In this document: positions 42,937 to 51,555 of the stretch, in pieces | Layout: each line of letters begins with the position of its first letter | Position numbering within the stretch: position 1 is the first letter of the stretch | From: Rossellomorea sp036867415 | GTDB lineage: Bacteria > Bacillota > Bacilli > Bacillales > Bacillaceae_B | Assembly: GCF_036867415.1 (NCBI RefSeq) | Contig: NZ_JBAJHU010000002.1 | Coordinates: 372,001 to 436,000 of the forward strand | DNA length: 64,000 bases | Direction of reading: 5' to 3' | Notes under the pieces: generated by a model | Told to the model about the DNA's origin: nothing | Seen by the model: only the letters and a program-made list of their open reading frames with translations | Database searches by the model: none | Translations under genes and position numbers: made by a program

Positions 42937-43386
42937 ATGAATAAGTTACTGACAGTATCAATATTTATGTTGTCTTTGTGCGTATCTTCCACCCCTGTCC
43001 ATGCTGAAAAACAGCATAAACACGATACAAAAGGAATGGAACAAGTTATCGACCATTATATATTGGACCAGTTTAGTGATGAATTAAAGCAAGCGGTAAC
43101 AGACTTTTATAAAAAAGATTCAATCAGAATTCAATATAATTGGTGGGATGGAAATTACGATGTTGTTGAATTAGAGCAATCGGAAAAAGGGAAACAACTA
43201 AGTCATCCTTATGTAATTAGATTTACCGTTCAGACATATGACGGAAACAAAACAGGTCAATTAGGAACGGATACTGTTACATTTGGAGTATCCCCTATTC
43301 AGTTTAACAAAGAATTTGACGAGAAAAATGTAGCTGCTGCCAAAGTTGCTTTATTAGATTACTCTCACCGTGAACCTTCGAATTAA
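42937..43386 (+). CDS. Exported DUF3888-like protein
   Basis: The 149-residue protein has a signal peptide (MNKLLTVSIFMLSLCVSSTPVHA) and a mature domain with DQFSDELKQAVTDFYKK, YDVVELEQ, VIRFTVQTYDGNK and GTDTVTFGV. These match the DUF3888 pattern as I remember it; the function is unknown. It is alone in its unit. Translation is probably controlled by the hairpin at 42893-42934. Confidence 0.75.
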   Translation: MNKLLTVSIFMLSLCVSSTPVHAEKQHKHDTKGMEQVIDHYILDQFSDELKQAVTDFYKKDSIRIQYNWWDGNYDVVELEQSEKGKQLSHPYVIRFTVQTYDGNKTGQLGTDTVTFGVSPIQFNKEFDEKNVAAAKVALLDYSHREPSN

Positions 43387-43406
43387 ATTAATTCATACAC
43401 GCTGGA

Positions 43407-43486
43407 AGGGACAAGGGGACAGGTTTGGTGTACCCAAATATGATCTTCCTATCTTTATTTGCGGGACAATGGACCTGTCCCCCCGC
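43407..43486. repeat. GGGACA-type dispersed repeat, two units, entering a coding end
   Basis: AAGGGACAAGGGGACAGG (43407-43424) and GCGGGACAATGGACCTGTCC (43461-43480) then CCCCGC. The second unit forms the last codons (GGTGPLSRK) of the minus-strand gene ending at 43455. Confidence 0.6.
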
Positions 43487-43823
43487 TTCTTTCCTTACCA
43501 TCTGTCAATTCAAACACCGTAAACACATACCCATACTGCATCTTCTCCGCCCGGATCCATCCACACCTCTCCAGCCGCTTAATTGAACGCTGTATCCGCG
43601 ACTTGGAATATTCATCTTTTTTCTTCCCGTTATAGAACCAGAGACGGTCTTTCAGCTCGCTGATCGATTGTATGTACTGCCCTTTTTCCAGATAAAAGCC
43701 GCCTTCGTATCCTGCCTCTTCCCGCGCATGGAAAAGGACCCATAGATAAATCCGCAAATCCTCTGTGTGATAAAAAATAGATCCCTGAATCAATTCCGGG
43801 TTATAAAGTACTGATTGGTTCAT
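43455..43823 (-). CDS. Phage-type replisome-organizer-like winged-helix protein
   Basis: The 122-residue protein starts at ATG 43823 after AAGGAGG. It reads FYHTEDLRIYLWVLFHAREE, a Gly-rich loop, LEKGQYIQSISELKDRL, then SRIQRSIKRLERCGWIRAEKMQYGYVFTVFEL. This is the winged-helix layout of N-terminal domains in phage replication organizers and DnaD-related proteins. It lacks the C-terminal DnaD part, and its last nine residues come from repeat DNA, so it may be truncated. It lies 139 bp downstream of the larger replication-organizer gene, same strand. Confidence 0.65.
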   Translation of the reverse strand: MNQSVLYNPELIQGSIFYHTEDLRIYLWVLFHAREEAGYEGGFYLEKGQYIQSISELKDRLWFYNGKKKDEYSKSRIQRSIKRLERCGWIRAEKMQYGYVFTVFELTDGKERSGGTGPLSRK

Positions 43824-43962
43824 TGCTATCTCCTCCTTTACCTTCTATATACAACCATCCGGTTCAAAAGGATACCATCAACAAAATATTTTTCATTCAA
43901 TCCTGTTTCAGAACATTTTACCTTCAGAATCTGTGTTAAATCCCCATCGATGCAGCGACCAT

Positions 43963-45012
43963 TCACCCCTGCATCACAACTTGGGAAACACGCTCCCTGT
44001 ACTCTTCCAACTCCGCCATCAGCTTCGCCTTCTCCACTTCAAATTCCTCATCCTGCTCCTGCACAGCAGCTTCTTCGGAAGTCTCCTGAGTGAACCATTC
44101 AGGCAACTTCTCCGTCCGGATCGGCTTCGTTTTCTGTCCAGTCCTCTTCTTACCCTTTGAACCTTTCTTACTCATAATCTCCAACTCTTTCGCCTCTGCA
44201 TCATCCCGAACATCTTTCAGCTCCCACTTCATAAGGATCGCCTCCACGTAACTCCAATACTGCTTCCCCTGCTCGGCAGCCTTCTTCATCGCTTCCACAA
44301 CAAGGCAGCTGGAAAGCTTCTCACACCAGCCCTGGATTTTCTCCTCAAGATAAGATCCCATCCTGCCGAATCCATTTTCTTTGAAAAATGTCACCGCACA
44401 TTCACGCGCGCTTTGTTGTTGTTGATTGCTTTTAATTTCTGAAGAACTCTCTGAAGATCTCTCTGTATACGTCTCCCGCTCCACCGGAGGAGACCCCTCT
44501 ACCTCCTGGGACAGGTCCTCCTTTGCATCGCAAGCGGTGGTCCGTTCCAACGTATCATCACGGCAAATGGAAACCAGCTCACTCACATGGCATCTTTCCC
44601 CTATCACCCTACGAACATTCTCCGCCACCGGCTGCACGTACATCACATTACTCAACACGATGCTCGACGTCGTGATCGTCCTGAACTCCCTGATCAGCAG
44701 GTGATGATCCACCAGGAAATCGATCCCTTCCTTCACCTGTCTCTTCGTAAACCCATATGTATCGGCAAACGCCTGGTAACTCTTCTGCAGCATATCCCCC
44801 TTGAATTTCGTCCTGGTCCCCACAACATTACCGCTCTCATCCCTGACAAATGTCGGACGGTACCAATACAAAATATCCGCCAGCAGCGTAATCGCTACAA
44901 AGTTCGCCTTCCCGCTCGAAAACGTTATATTCTTATACCACAAGTGAGGAACCAGATTCCCCTCGATCTTCATGTCCCCAACTTGATCGACTACGTTACA
45001 ACTTGATTTCAT
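43963..45012 (-). CDS. Phage/plasmid-type replication organizer (DnaD-like helix-turn-helix)
   Basis: The 349-residue protein begins with a conserved N-terminal segment (KIEGNLVPHLWYKNITF) and a winged-helix region: AITLLADILYWYRP, FKGDMLQKSYQAFADTYGFTKRQVKEGIDFLVDHHLLIREFRTI. A variable Ser/Glu linker and a helical part with WSYVEAILMKWE (the DnaD-type YVxxILxxW motif) follow, then a Lys-rich and acidic coiled tail. Such proteins load the host helicase on phage or mobile-element origins. No integrase, terminase or capsid gene is present, so it is an orphan of a lost element. ATG 45012 follows GGAGAGGTGG. A truncated copy of its 5' end lies at 29118. Confidence 0.75.
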   Translation of the reverse strand: MKSSCNVVDQVGDMKIEGNLVPHLWYKNITFSSGKANFVAITLLADILYWYRPTFVRDESGNVVGTRTKFKGDMLQKSYQAFADTYGFTKRQVKEGIDFLVDHHLLIREFRTITTSSIVLSNVMYVQPVAENVRRVIGERCHVSELVSICRDDTLERTTACDAKEDLSQEVEGSPPVERETYTERSSESSSEIKSNQQQQSARECAVTFFKENGFGRMGSYLEEKIQGWCEKLSSCLVVEAMKKAAEQGKQYWSYVEAILMKWELKDVRDDAEAKELEIMSKKGSKGKKRTGQKTKPIRTEKLPEWFTQETSEEAAVQEQDEEFEVEKAKLMAELEEYRERVSQVVMQG

Positions 45013-45098
45013 AAAAAAATTCCACCTCTCCTATATCTATTCACTTACTAGATATTAAGAAATGCGGAAAAAGGATACCCTTGGATGAAATTTTTTTG

Positions 45099-45170
45099 TT
45101 AAACGTTCGTTTAATTGTCTGAATGGCTTCATGATCGGCTTTTGCGGGTTTAATCAAACGTTTGTTTAAA
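45099..45170. repeat. Paired-palindrome element, copy D
   Basis: TTAAACGTTCGTTTAA (45099-45114, one mismatch) and TAATCAAACGTTTGTTTAA (45151-45169) have centres 53 bp apart. It lies about 90 bp upstream of the replication-organizer gene start. Confidence 0.75.
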
Positions 45171-45347
45171 AAATAGTTTGGTCTTCTCTTGCCATGAGCC
45201 TCATCAGCCCATATTACTAAGTTGGTTAACCTTCTCCCATCCACAACGAAAAATCGCTGAAACAAATAAAAAAACCATTATTTTGAAACAATCATAAACC
45301 AAGGAACGTATAATCAACTACTAACAAAACAATAAGGGGCTGAAGCC

Positions 45348-45545
45348 ATGAAGAAATGGCGAAAGAGAATGAAGGAAAAGAGACAAAGAAAACGCGATCG
45401 CGGAGAACATTATTCTACAGTGGATGGTCTTCTTGAACTGCTGTTCTGGGTACCGGAAATACTCTTTTTCCCTTTCAGGATGGTTTTTTGGCTGTTTAGG
45501 GGCATAGGTAAATTACTCGGAGATGTGTGGGATTTCATTCATTAA
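45348..45545 (+). CDS. Small basic membrane-associated protein, unknown
   Basis: The 65-residue product starts with a highly basic stretch (KKWRKRMKEKRQRKRDRGEH), followed by an aromatic-rich hydrophobic half (LLELLFWVPEILFFPFRMVFWLFRGIGKLLG). ATG 45348 follows AAGGGG. I do not recognise a family. The strong charge split suggests membrane or nucleic-acid association. Confidence 0.6.
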   Translation: MKKWRKRMKEKRQRKRDRGEHYSTVDGLLELLFWVPEILFFPFRMVFWLFRGIGKLLGDVWDFIH

Positions 45546-45636
45546 AACGCTGTCTCTTGTTCAATCTCTAATTTCCGATATGAAATAACATTATAGGGAA
45601 TATAATATAGAAATTTACAGTCCAAGGAGGACCGCC

Positions 45637-46449
45637 ATGAAAACATATATCGAAGTAGAACCGGGAATCGAATTATTCGTCCAGGATACCGGCAGCGGTG
45701 AGCCCATTGTCTTTATTCCTGGGTTCACCTTTACAACTGAAGTCTTTTCCGAGCAGGTCAAACACTTTTCAAAAACTCACCGTACGATTGTGATCGATCC
45801 CAGAAGTCACGGCCGATCGACCATGACGGTTCATGGGAATGACTATGTAACACACGGGATGGATCTGCAAAAAGTATTAAAGGAATTAAAAGTAGAGAAT
45901 GCAACGCTTGCCGGCTGGTCATTCGGCTGCTTAACAGTTTGGGAATATATCCGCCAATTCGGTACTGATGGTATCAAATCCCTTGTTTTTATTGATATGC
46001 CGCCAAAATCCTTATCCGTGCAGCAAGACAAGGATTGGGTGGAAGGTCCTCTTGATGACATGGCTGCAGCCTACACGAACTACTTTCGGAATCCAAAAGG
46101 ACAACGGGATTTCATTTCCGCTTACGCCACCGGGGTCATGGTGCAACGGGAACTGAAGGAAGAAGAATTAGACTGGATTGTCGAGCAATCACTAAAGACA
46201 CCTTACTATATTGCCGCCAATCTGTTTTCTTCCGGCCTTTTCTCGGATTATCGTGACGAGGCGGCAAAAAGCAGTGAATCCGTCCCGACTCTATATTTCG
46301 TTGCGGAGCACTGGGCAGAAGCAGCTAAATTCTACCTCAGCACACTGGTTCCTAAAGCGTCGGTGGAAGTTTTGGGAGGACATCTTATGTTTTGGGAGCA
46401 TGGTGAGAAGTTTAATGAGGTTGTTGAGGGATTTTTAGAACGGTACTGA
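45637..46449 (+). CDS. Alpha/beta hydrolase
   Basis: The 270-residue protein has the alpha/beta fold: oxyanion region FIPGFTFTTEVF, IDPRSHGRS, and the nucleophile elbow GWSFGC (Ser about 95). An acid Asp is likely in the stretch before FVAEHWAE, and a terminal His in GGHLMFWEHGEKF. Relatives include esterases, haloperoxidase-like and lactone-cleaving enzymes; the substrate cannot be told. ATG 45637 follows AAGGAGG. A decayed copy of its 5' third is at 41490. Confidence 0.87.
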   Translation: MKTYIEVEPGIELFVQDTGSGEPIVFIPGFTFTTEVFSEQVKHFSKTHRTIVIDPRSHGRSTMTVHGNDYVTHGMDLQKVLKELKVENATLAGWSFGCLTVWEYIRQFGTDGIKSLVFIDMPPKSLSVQQDKDWVEGPLDDMAAAYTNYFRNPKGQRDFISAYATGVMVQRELKEEELDWIVEQSLKTPYYIAANLFSSGLFSDYRDEAAKSSESVPTLYFVAEHWAEAAKFYLSTLVPKASVEVLGGHLMFWEHGEKFNEVVEGFLERY

Positions 46450-46497
46450 TAAAAAAGCATTTTCTCTACTCAATCTGCCTCAAACTAAAGCAATGAG

Positions 46498-46529
46498 AAG
46501 ACTGCCTTTTTGGAGTTGAAGGCAGTCTT
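46498..46529 (+). terminator. Terminator of the alpha/beta hydrolase gene
   Basis: AAGACTGCCTT (46498-46508) pairs with AAGGCAGTCTT (46519-46529), followed by TCCTTT. A near-identical stem recurs at 49054-49088. Confidence 0.75.
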
Positions 46530-46676
46530 TCCTTTGACTGGATTATGTGGTTTTTTACTCTTAGGGTGGCGCAATTTCCACTTCCACTTTTATGTAGAAA
46601 GTCAATCGTAACCGTCCCTGTTTAACCTTTCCTTGCTCATATAGTAGAGCAATCAACCGAAAAAAGGGTGAATCAT

Positions 46677-48779
46677 ATGAAGAAAGTGATTTCTTTGACG
46701 TATTTATTCGGGGTAGTGTTTCTTTTGGCAAGTGCACTTTATTTTTTCGCTTCTAATTGGCAGGTGTTTTCCCGGCTGGAGAAAGTGGCTTTGGCGGGTT
46801 GTTTGATTGTGTTGTTCTATGGGGCAGCTTTTCTGTTGGACCGTGTATTGAAGGGGGTCCATTTCCTTTCAAACTGGATGCTGGTCAGCGGGGTGATCTC
46901 GTTTGGCTTATCGGTTGCTCTCCTCGGGCAGCTTTACAATTCCCACGCGGACAGTTATTTATTGTTTCTTGTCTGGTCGATTCCCGCCCTCCTCTTCAGC
47001 TTGTACACGAGGTACAGCGGTTTTTACGCATTGACCCATATCCTCATCCATTTGACGATTTACTTCTACTTATTCCCTTCGTCTTCAATCGGGGACTGGA
47101 CCCTACTCCATACATGGATCGCTTTCGGAGTCGGAATCATGAACACACTCTTGTTTTTGGTCATAAAAAAAGGCTGGATCGCTTCAAAGCCTTTGCTTTA
47201 TCTGAGTCTAGTCTCTGCCAACCTTCTCTTTATAATCACAGCATTCCATGACGGATATTCCGTTTTCTTCTCTCTCTTTTATATCTTCATTCTGGGGGTT
47301 GGGGTGTACCGGTACCTTCATAAAGAAACATCTATCTTCATCATCCTTTCGATTTTTGGAACGGCCTTTATCATTAGTAAAATGTTCGAGTTGATGGCAC
47401 GGTTTGTGTCCAGTCTTTTCTTTGTCGGTCTCTTATTAGCCGCAATCCTGTTATTGGCGGGAAGTGTTTTCCTTGTGAACTATTTACGGAAGCATCCCTC
47501 CTCCCGTCATTGGACGAAGACGATCTTCGTTGCCAGCGTCACGACCATCGCCTCTGTTTTCATCGTGGCATCCGTTTTCGGTCTGCTTTCGTTGTTCATG
47601 GTGGACGCCTCAATGATCACTCTATTTATATTGGCGACCGTATTTCTCGTCATTCCGAGCACGGTAACCAGCTGGCCGACTCCTGTAAAATATTCACTTA
47701 CGATGACCGGCATCCTCTTCGGGATGATGGCAAGTACCTTTGATGACTTTTCGTTTGCGATGTTCTTCGTTCTGGCCTTTGTGTTTTATCTTGAAAAACG
47801 GGCCGCTGCGAAGGTTGTATTCTACCTTCTTTTTCAATTGAACATGGGGATCTTCCTTGGGCAAACGCTGGAATTAGGCGCCCATCCCCTCCTGGCGGTG
47901 ATGATGCTCTTAAATAGTGCCGTGTACCTTGCTATTAATAAAAGGCACGTCATCCAGTATGGAGCGTTTCTCATTGGGTTCCTTTCCTTTTTCTCGTTAA
48001 CGGTCATCGATCTTTCGTTGCAGCTTCATATGATCTATACCGCTCTGTTCTTTCTTGCTACAACGTTCTGCATATATTTCTTCAGAAAGCGGGATCGCAC
48101 CTTCTATTGGGTTACATCCTTTGTCTTCTGGTTCATGCTCATCATTCAGCTGTATTACGATCTTGCCTGGAAGCTCGTCCATAAATCCCTGCTCTTAGCC
48201 GTATTAGGAGTACTCTTCATGATGGCGGCTGCATACCTGGACAGAAATGCCGGCCCCGATCAGAAGTCTCGCTCGATGATTGCCGGTAAAAGGTTTGGGA
48301 TCCTCCTCATCATCTGCCTCCAAGGGGGTTGGATCGGGTATAGTGTCTATTCAAACGAAACCCTTTTACAAAACGGGGAAACAATCCAATTGGAGCTTCA
48401 GCCTGTCGATCCGAGATCCCTCCTCCAGGGCGACTATGTGCAATTGAATTACACCATTTCCCAGCTCGAAGGCACCTCCATCGATGACAACGGGCCCATC
48501 ACCATCGTGCTGTGGAAAAATGCACAAAGTATCCACGAATATACAGGTGTTTATAGCTTCAGCGGGGAATGGAATGCCCCTTACGAAAAGAAACCCGGTG
48601 ATGTCCTCCTGAACGGGAAGGTCACAAGCTCATGGGACCAAACCGCCCAGGTCACCTACGGAAGCAAACACTTCTTCATCCCCGAAGGAACAGGACTCGA
48701 TGTGGAAGGAAAAGTGAAGACGGCCGTGGTCAAAGTGAGTGAAGGGGGGAATGGGATTTTGGTGCGATTGCGGGAGTAG
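46677..48779 (+). CDS. Large membrane protein with DUF2157-like and GDYXXLXY domains
   Basis: I start at ATG 46677, about eight bases after AAAAAGGG; a GTG at 46668 abuts that site. The 700 residues comprise some 16-18 membrane helices (1-540), beginning YFASNWQVFSRLEKVALAG as in DUF2157 proteins. A C-terminal extracytoplasmic domain follows, with LLQGDYVQLNYTISQ, the GDYXXLXY signature. Function is unknown. No partner gene is adjacent. Confidence 0.82.
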   Translation: MKKVISLTYLFGVVFLLASALYFFASNWQVFSRLEKVALAGCLIVLFYGAAFLLDRVLKGVHFLSNWMLVSGVISFGLSVALLGQLYNSHADSYLLFLVWSIPALLFSLYTRYSGFYALTHILIHLTIYFYLFPSSSIGDWTLLHTWIAFGVGIMNTLLFLVIKKGWIASKPLLYLSLVSANLLFIITAFHDGYSVFFSLFYIFILGVGVYRYLHKETSIFIILSIFGTAFIISKMFELMARFVSSLFFVGLLLAAILLLAGSVFLVNYLRKHPSSRHWTKTIFVASVTTIASVFIVASVFGLLSLFMVDASMITLFILATVFLVIPSTVTSWPTPVKYSLTMTGILFGMMASTFDDFSFAMFFVLAFVFYLEKRAAAKVVFYLLFQLNMGIFLGQTLELGAHPLLAVMMLLNSAVYLAINKRHVIQYGAFLIGFLSFFSLTVIDLSLQLHMIYTALFFLATTFCIYFFRKRDRTFYWVTSFVFWFMLIIQLYYDLAWKLVHKSLLLAVLGVLFMMAAAYLDRNAGPDQKSRSMIAGKRFGILLIICLQGGWIGYSVYSNETLLQNGETIQLELQPVDPRSLLQGDYVQLNYTISQLEGTSIDDNGPITIVLWKNAQSIHEYTGVYSFSGEWNAPYEKKPGDVLLNGKVTSSWDQTAQVTYGSKHFFIPEGTGLDVEGKVKTAVVKVSEGGNGILVRLRE

Positions 48780-48785
48780 GTGGTG

Positions 48786-48813
48786 CGGGACTAGGGGACA
48801 GGTCCCTTGTCCC
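48786..48813. repeat. GGGACA-type dispersed repeat
   Basis: GGGACTAGGGGACAGGTCCC then TTGTCCC, directly after the membrane-protein stop. It is the last clear copy before the right-hand catabolic island. Confidence 0.6.
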
Positions 48814-48832
48814 AGAAAACCCCAAAAAAGAA

Positions 48833-48881
48833 AACCAAGGGGAACAGAGGCTTTATAAACGTAGTTCCTGTCACCTTGGTT
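48833..48881 (+). terminator. Hairpin terminator after the GDYXXLXY gene
   Basis: AACCAAGG (48833-48840) pairs with CCTTGGTT (48874-48881), with an inner GGAAC/GTTCC pairing. The T tail is weak. The rest of 48900-49050 shows no gene. Confidence 0.5.
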
Positions 48882-49053
48882 CCCTGCTTTCTTGTCTTAT
48901 AGAGATATCATTCATTTCCTTTACTTCTTTAATACTACTAGTTCCTTGATTGTTTATGAAGATAGTAATATTATTTGGGGGGATGCATTTTAGAAGGGAT
49001 AACACAGTATCTTCTTTATACTATATTTGATCTGCCATACACTAAATCAACAC

Positions 49054-49088
49054 AAAAGACTGCCTCATTCTTACGAAGGCAGTCTTTT
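49054..49088 (-). terminator. Terminator of the glycosidase/ABC cluster
   Basis: AAAAGACTGCCT (49054-49065) and AGGCAGTCTTTT (49077-49088) form a 12-bp stem, about 70 bases after the GH1 gene stop. It is usable in both directions. Confidence 0.65.
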
Positions 49089-49160
49089 CTTTTACAGTCT
49101 ATTCAGGTACGAGGCATAAATTTTCGATCCGACTTTTTAATTTTGAAACGTACGTTGTGC

Positions 49161-50513
49161 CTAAAGCTCGTCACCATTTGATTCAATTACCTTTTTAAAC
49201 CAATAAAAGCTGCTTTTTCTGTATCTCTTTATATTTTTCAAATCTTTTTCTCCCCGATCCACAAAAATAAGGCCATAACGCTTGGACATTTCACCTTTTG
49301 AGCTAAGTATATCTGTGGATCCCCAGGTGAGGTATCCCATCACTTCTACACCTTCCTGGATTGCGATCTTCATTTGTTCAATATGCTGTTTCAGGTAATC
49401 AATTCGATAGTGATCCTGAACCACCAAATTTTCATTCAACTCTTCTTTCACACCGATCCCGTTCTCGGTAATAAAGATTGGAAATTTATATCGTGCATAC
49501 ATATCTTTGAGGACAATTCTTAAACCGATTGGATCAATGGCCGCTCCCCACTCGCTTAGTGTTAAATGTGGATTTCCTGTCATGCCAGCCGTAATCCCTG
49601 GTTCTTCGGTATGCTGAACAATTCTACTTTGATAATAACTAATAGATAAGTAGTCCACTGTATATTCCTTTAACAGTACCTGATCGTCCCTTTCGAATGC
49701 TGGGAGAATATTTTTCGATTCTAAGTCAGTGGTCACATAGGCAGGGTATTCTCCGCCTGTAAGAACATCAAGGTAAAAATCGTTTAATAATTCCTTCGCT
49801 TTATAATTCGCAAGGATATCTTCTGGCTTTGAAGTGGCAGGGTATGTCAGCAGGCAGGAAATCATTCCTCCCATTTTACCATCCGGAATAATCTCTCGCA
49901 TGGCTTTTGTTGCCTTCGCATGCGCGACTAGAACATTGTGGCATACTTGATATTTTAATGCCTCTGAGAGGTTCGGATCCGAAACACCCCAATATTCAGG
50001 ATTTAGCAAAACTAAATTAATCTCATTGAACGTTAGCCAATATTTCACTTTATCCTTATAACGTGTAAAGACCGTTTTGGCATATGTTTCGAATAAATCG
50101 ACAACTTTTCTGGAAGAAAAGCCATTATATTTTTTGGCCAAGGCTAATGGTAAGTCAAAGTGATACAGCGTAATAACAGGTTCAATTCCATTTTCAATCA
50201 ATTCATCTAAGAGGTCGTCATAAAATTGTAAGCCTTCTTCATTTACTTCTCCTTCACCATCGGGAAAAATTCGTGCCCAGGAGATACTTGTCCGATAGGC
50301 ATTGTAGCCCATCTCCTTAAATAAAGAGATATCTTCTTTATATCGATGGTAGAAATCAATGGCCGTTTTCCAGTCTGAATAATTTTCCGGGACAGATCTG
50401 GCATCTACAATGGACAATCCTTTCCCATACTGCTCTGAAGCACCTTCTGTTTGGAAGGAAGTGACTGCTCCTCCCCACATAAAGTTTTTCGGTATAACGT
50501 TCAACTTCTCCAT
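49161..50513 (-). CDS. Glycoside hydrolase family 1, probable 6-phospho-beta-glucosidase
   Basis: The 450-residue GH1 enzyme has the acid/base in TFNEIN (Glu164) and the nucleophile in FITENG (Glu350). Near the end, Ser404, Lys411 and Tyr413 in SSKGEMSKRYG fit the S-x6-K-x-Y phosphate-binding pattern of 6-phospho-beta-glycosidases. It would cleave 6'-phosphorylated cellobiose or an aryl-beta-glucoside in the cytoplasm. It is the last gene of the ABC importer cluster, behind a ROK kinase and a GH4 enzyme; no PTS gene is near, so the phosphate must come from the kinase. Confidence 0.85.
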   Translation of the reverse strand: MEKLNVIPKNFMWGGAVTSFQTEGASEQYGKGLSIVDARSVPENYSDWKTAIDFYHRYKEDISLFKEMGYNAYRTSISWARIFPDGEGEVNEEGLQFYDDLLDELIENGIEPVITLYHFDLPLALAKKYNGFSSRKVVDLFETYAKTVFTRYKDKVKYWLTFNEINLVLLNPEYWGVSDPNLSEALKYQVCHNVLVAHAKATKAMREIIPDGKMGGMISCLLTYPATSKPEDILANYKAKELLNDFYLDVLTGGEYPAYVTTDLESKNILPAFERDDQVLLKEYTVDYLSISYYQSRIVQHTEEPGITAGMTGNPHLTLSEWGAAIDPIGLRIVLKDMYARYKFPIFITENGIGVKEELNENLVVQDHYRIDYLKQHIEQMKIAIQEGVEVMGYLTWGSTDILSSKGEMSKRYGLIFVDRGEKDLKNIKRYRKSSFYWFKKVIESNGDEL

Positions 50514-50565
50514 GAATAATGCAACTCCCTCTCCTCTTTACAATTTAAGAATAGTCTTCTGTGCT

Positions 50566-51471
50566 TTACTCCAAGGCAGATACATTCAATTGCATCTCAT
50601 TTATTAATCCATATACTGCGCCTAGAAGATTGGCATTTTGTCGAAATTTGCATACCGCAATAGTGGGTTTTATCGTTGCATTGGGAATGGACTCCAAAAT
50701 ATTGTCAAGTTTTTCATAGATTCGATCAATTAAATCTTCCCTTACACTGATACCACCACTTATTAAAGTAATCTCCGGATCATAGATATACTGTATATTA
50801 TAGATTCCAAGGGCTAAGAGGTGGAAAAATTGATCAATCCCCTCTATACAATCCCGGTCTCCCAATTCTGCTAAGCGAAAGATTTCTTCACCGGAAAGCG
50901 AATCTGCATCAATCCGCTTACGTCTTGCTACATTTTTCACCATAGAAACGGTTGATTCCATTCTTACCCATCCATTAGGATCCATTTCCTTATTTGGATT
51001 AAGTAACATCAAGCCAAATTCACCACCATGTAAATTGGCTCCTTTATGTAAGTTTCCTTTTTTAATGATGGCCCCTCCAATTCCTGTTCCAATTGCAATA
51101 ATCACAACATCCTCTTTACCCTTTGCTGCCCCTGCCCAGACTTCGGCTAATCCCGAACAGTTGGCGTCATTTTCCAGATATACGGGCAGATGGGTTTCAC
51201 TTGCAATTAAATGCTTGATATTCGGACCATGGATATAAGAAATGGCACTTGCCCCATATATAATACCTTCACTTGAGACTGCACCAGGCGAACTGATGGC
51301 AATTCCTTTTACTTCCCTATGCAAGTCAGCATATCGATGGATGAACTGTAATAATTCATCCAAGGTCTTCGGTGTTTTTACTTTGTTTTGTTCTAAAATG
51401 CTACTATCTGATCCAATTACTCCATACTTTACGAAAGTACCACCAATATCAATAGAAATGTATGTATCCAT
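50566..51471 (-). CDS. ROK-family kinase, BglK-like
   Basis: The 301-residue kinase has DIGGTFVKYG (8-17), ENDANCSG with catalytic Asp102, and AIGTGIGGA (127-134). The position after HGGEFG (148-153), where glucokinases and NagC-like proteins carry CxCGxxGCxE, has no such cysteines. That fits beta-glucoside kinases (BglK), which phosphorylate intact cellobiose and related glycosides with ATP. Its position between GH4 and GH1 6-phospho-glycosidase genes supports this. Alternatives are a glucose, N-acetylmannosamine or allose kinase. Confidence 0.8.
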   Translation of the reverse strand: MDTYISIDIGGTFVKYGVIGSDSSILEQNKVKTPKTLDELLQFIHRYADLHREVKGIAISSPGAVSSEGIIYGASAISYIHGPNIKHLIASETHLPVYLENDANCSGLAEVWAGAAKGKEDVVIIAIGTGIGGAIIKKGNLHKGANLHGGEFGLMLLNPNKEMDPNGWVRMESTVSMVKNVARRKRIDADSLSGEEIFRLAELGDRDCIEGIDQFFHLLALGIYNIQYIYDPEITLISGGISVREDLIDRIYEKLDNILESIPNATIKPTIAVCKFRQNANLLGAVYGLINEMQLNVSALE

Positions 51472-51555
51472 TTCATCGCCTCATTCTTTGACTTATGCTT
51501 ACTGAATATAACTAATATGACAATAGACCTGTTTTCTTTGCCCTTGACACCCTCC

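Noticed and set aside
48975..49181. A 68-codon plus-strand frame
   Set aside because: It reads through the bidirectional terminator at 49054-49088 and into the GH1 gene end.
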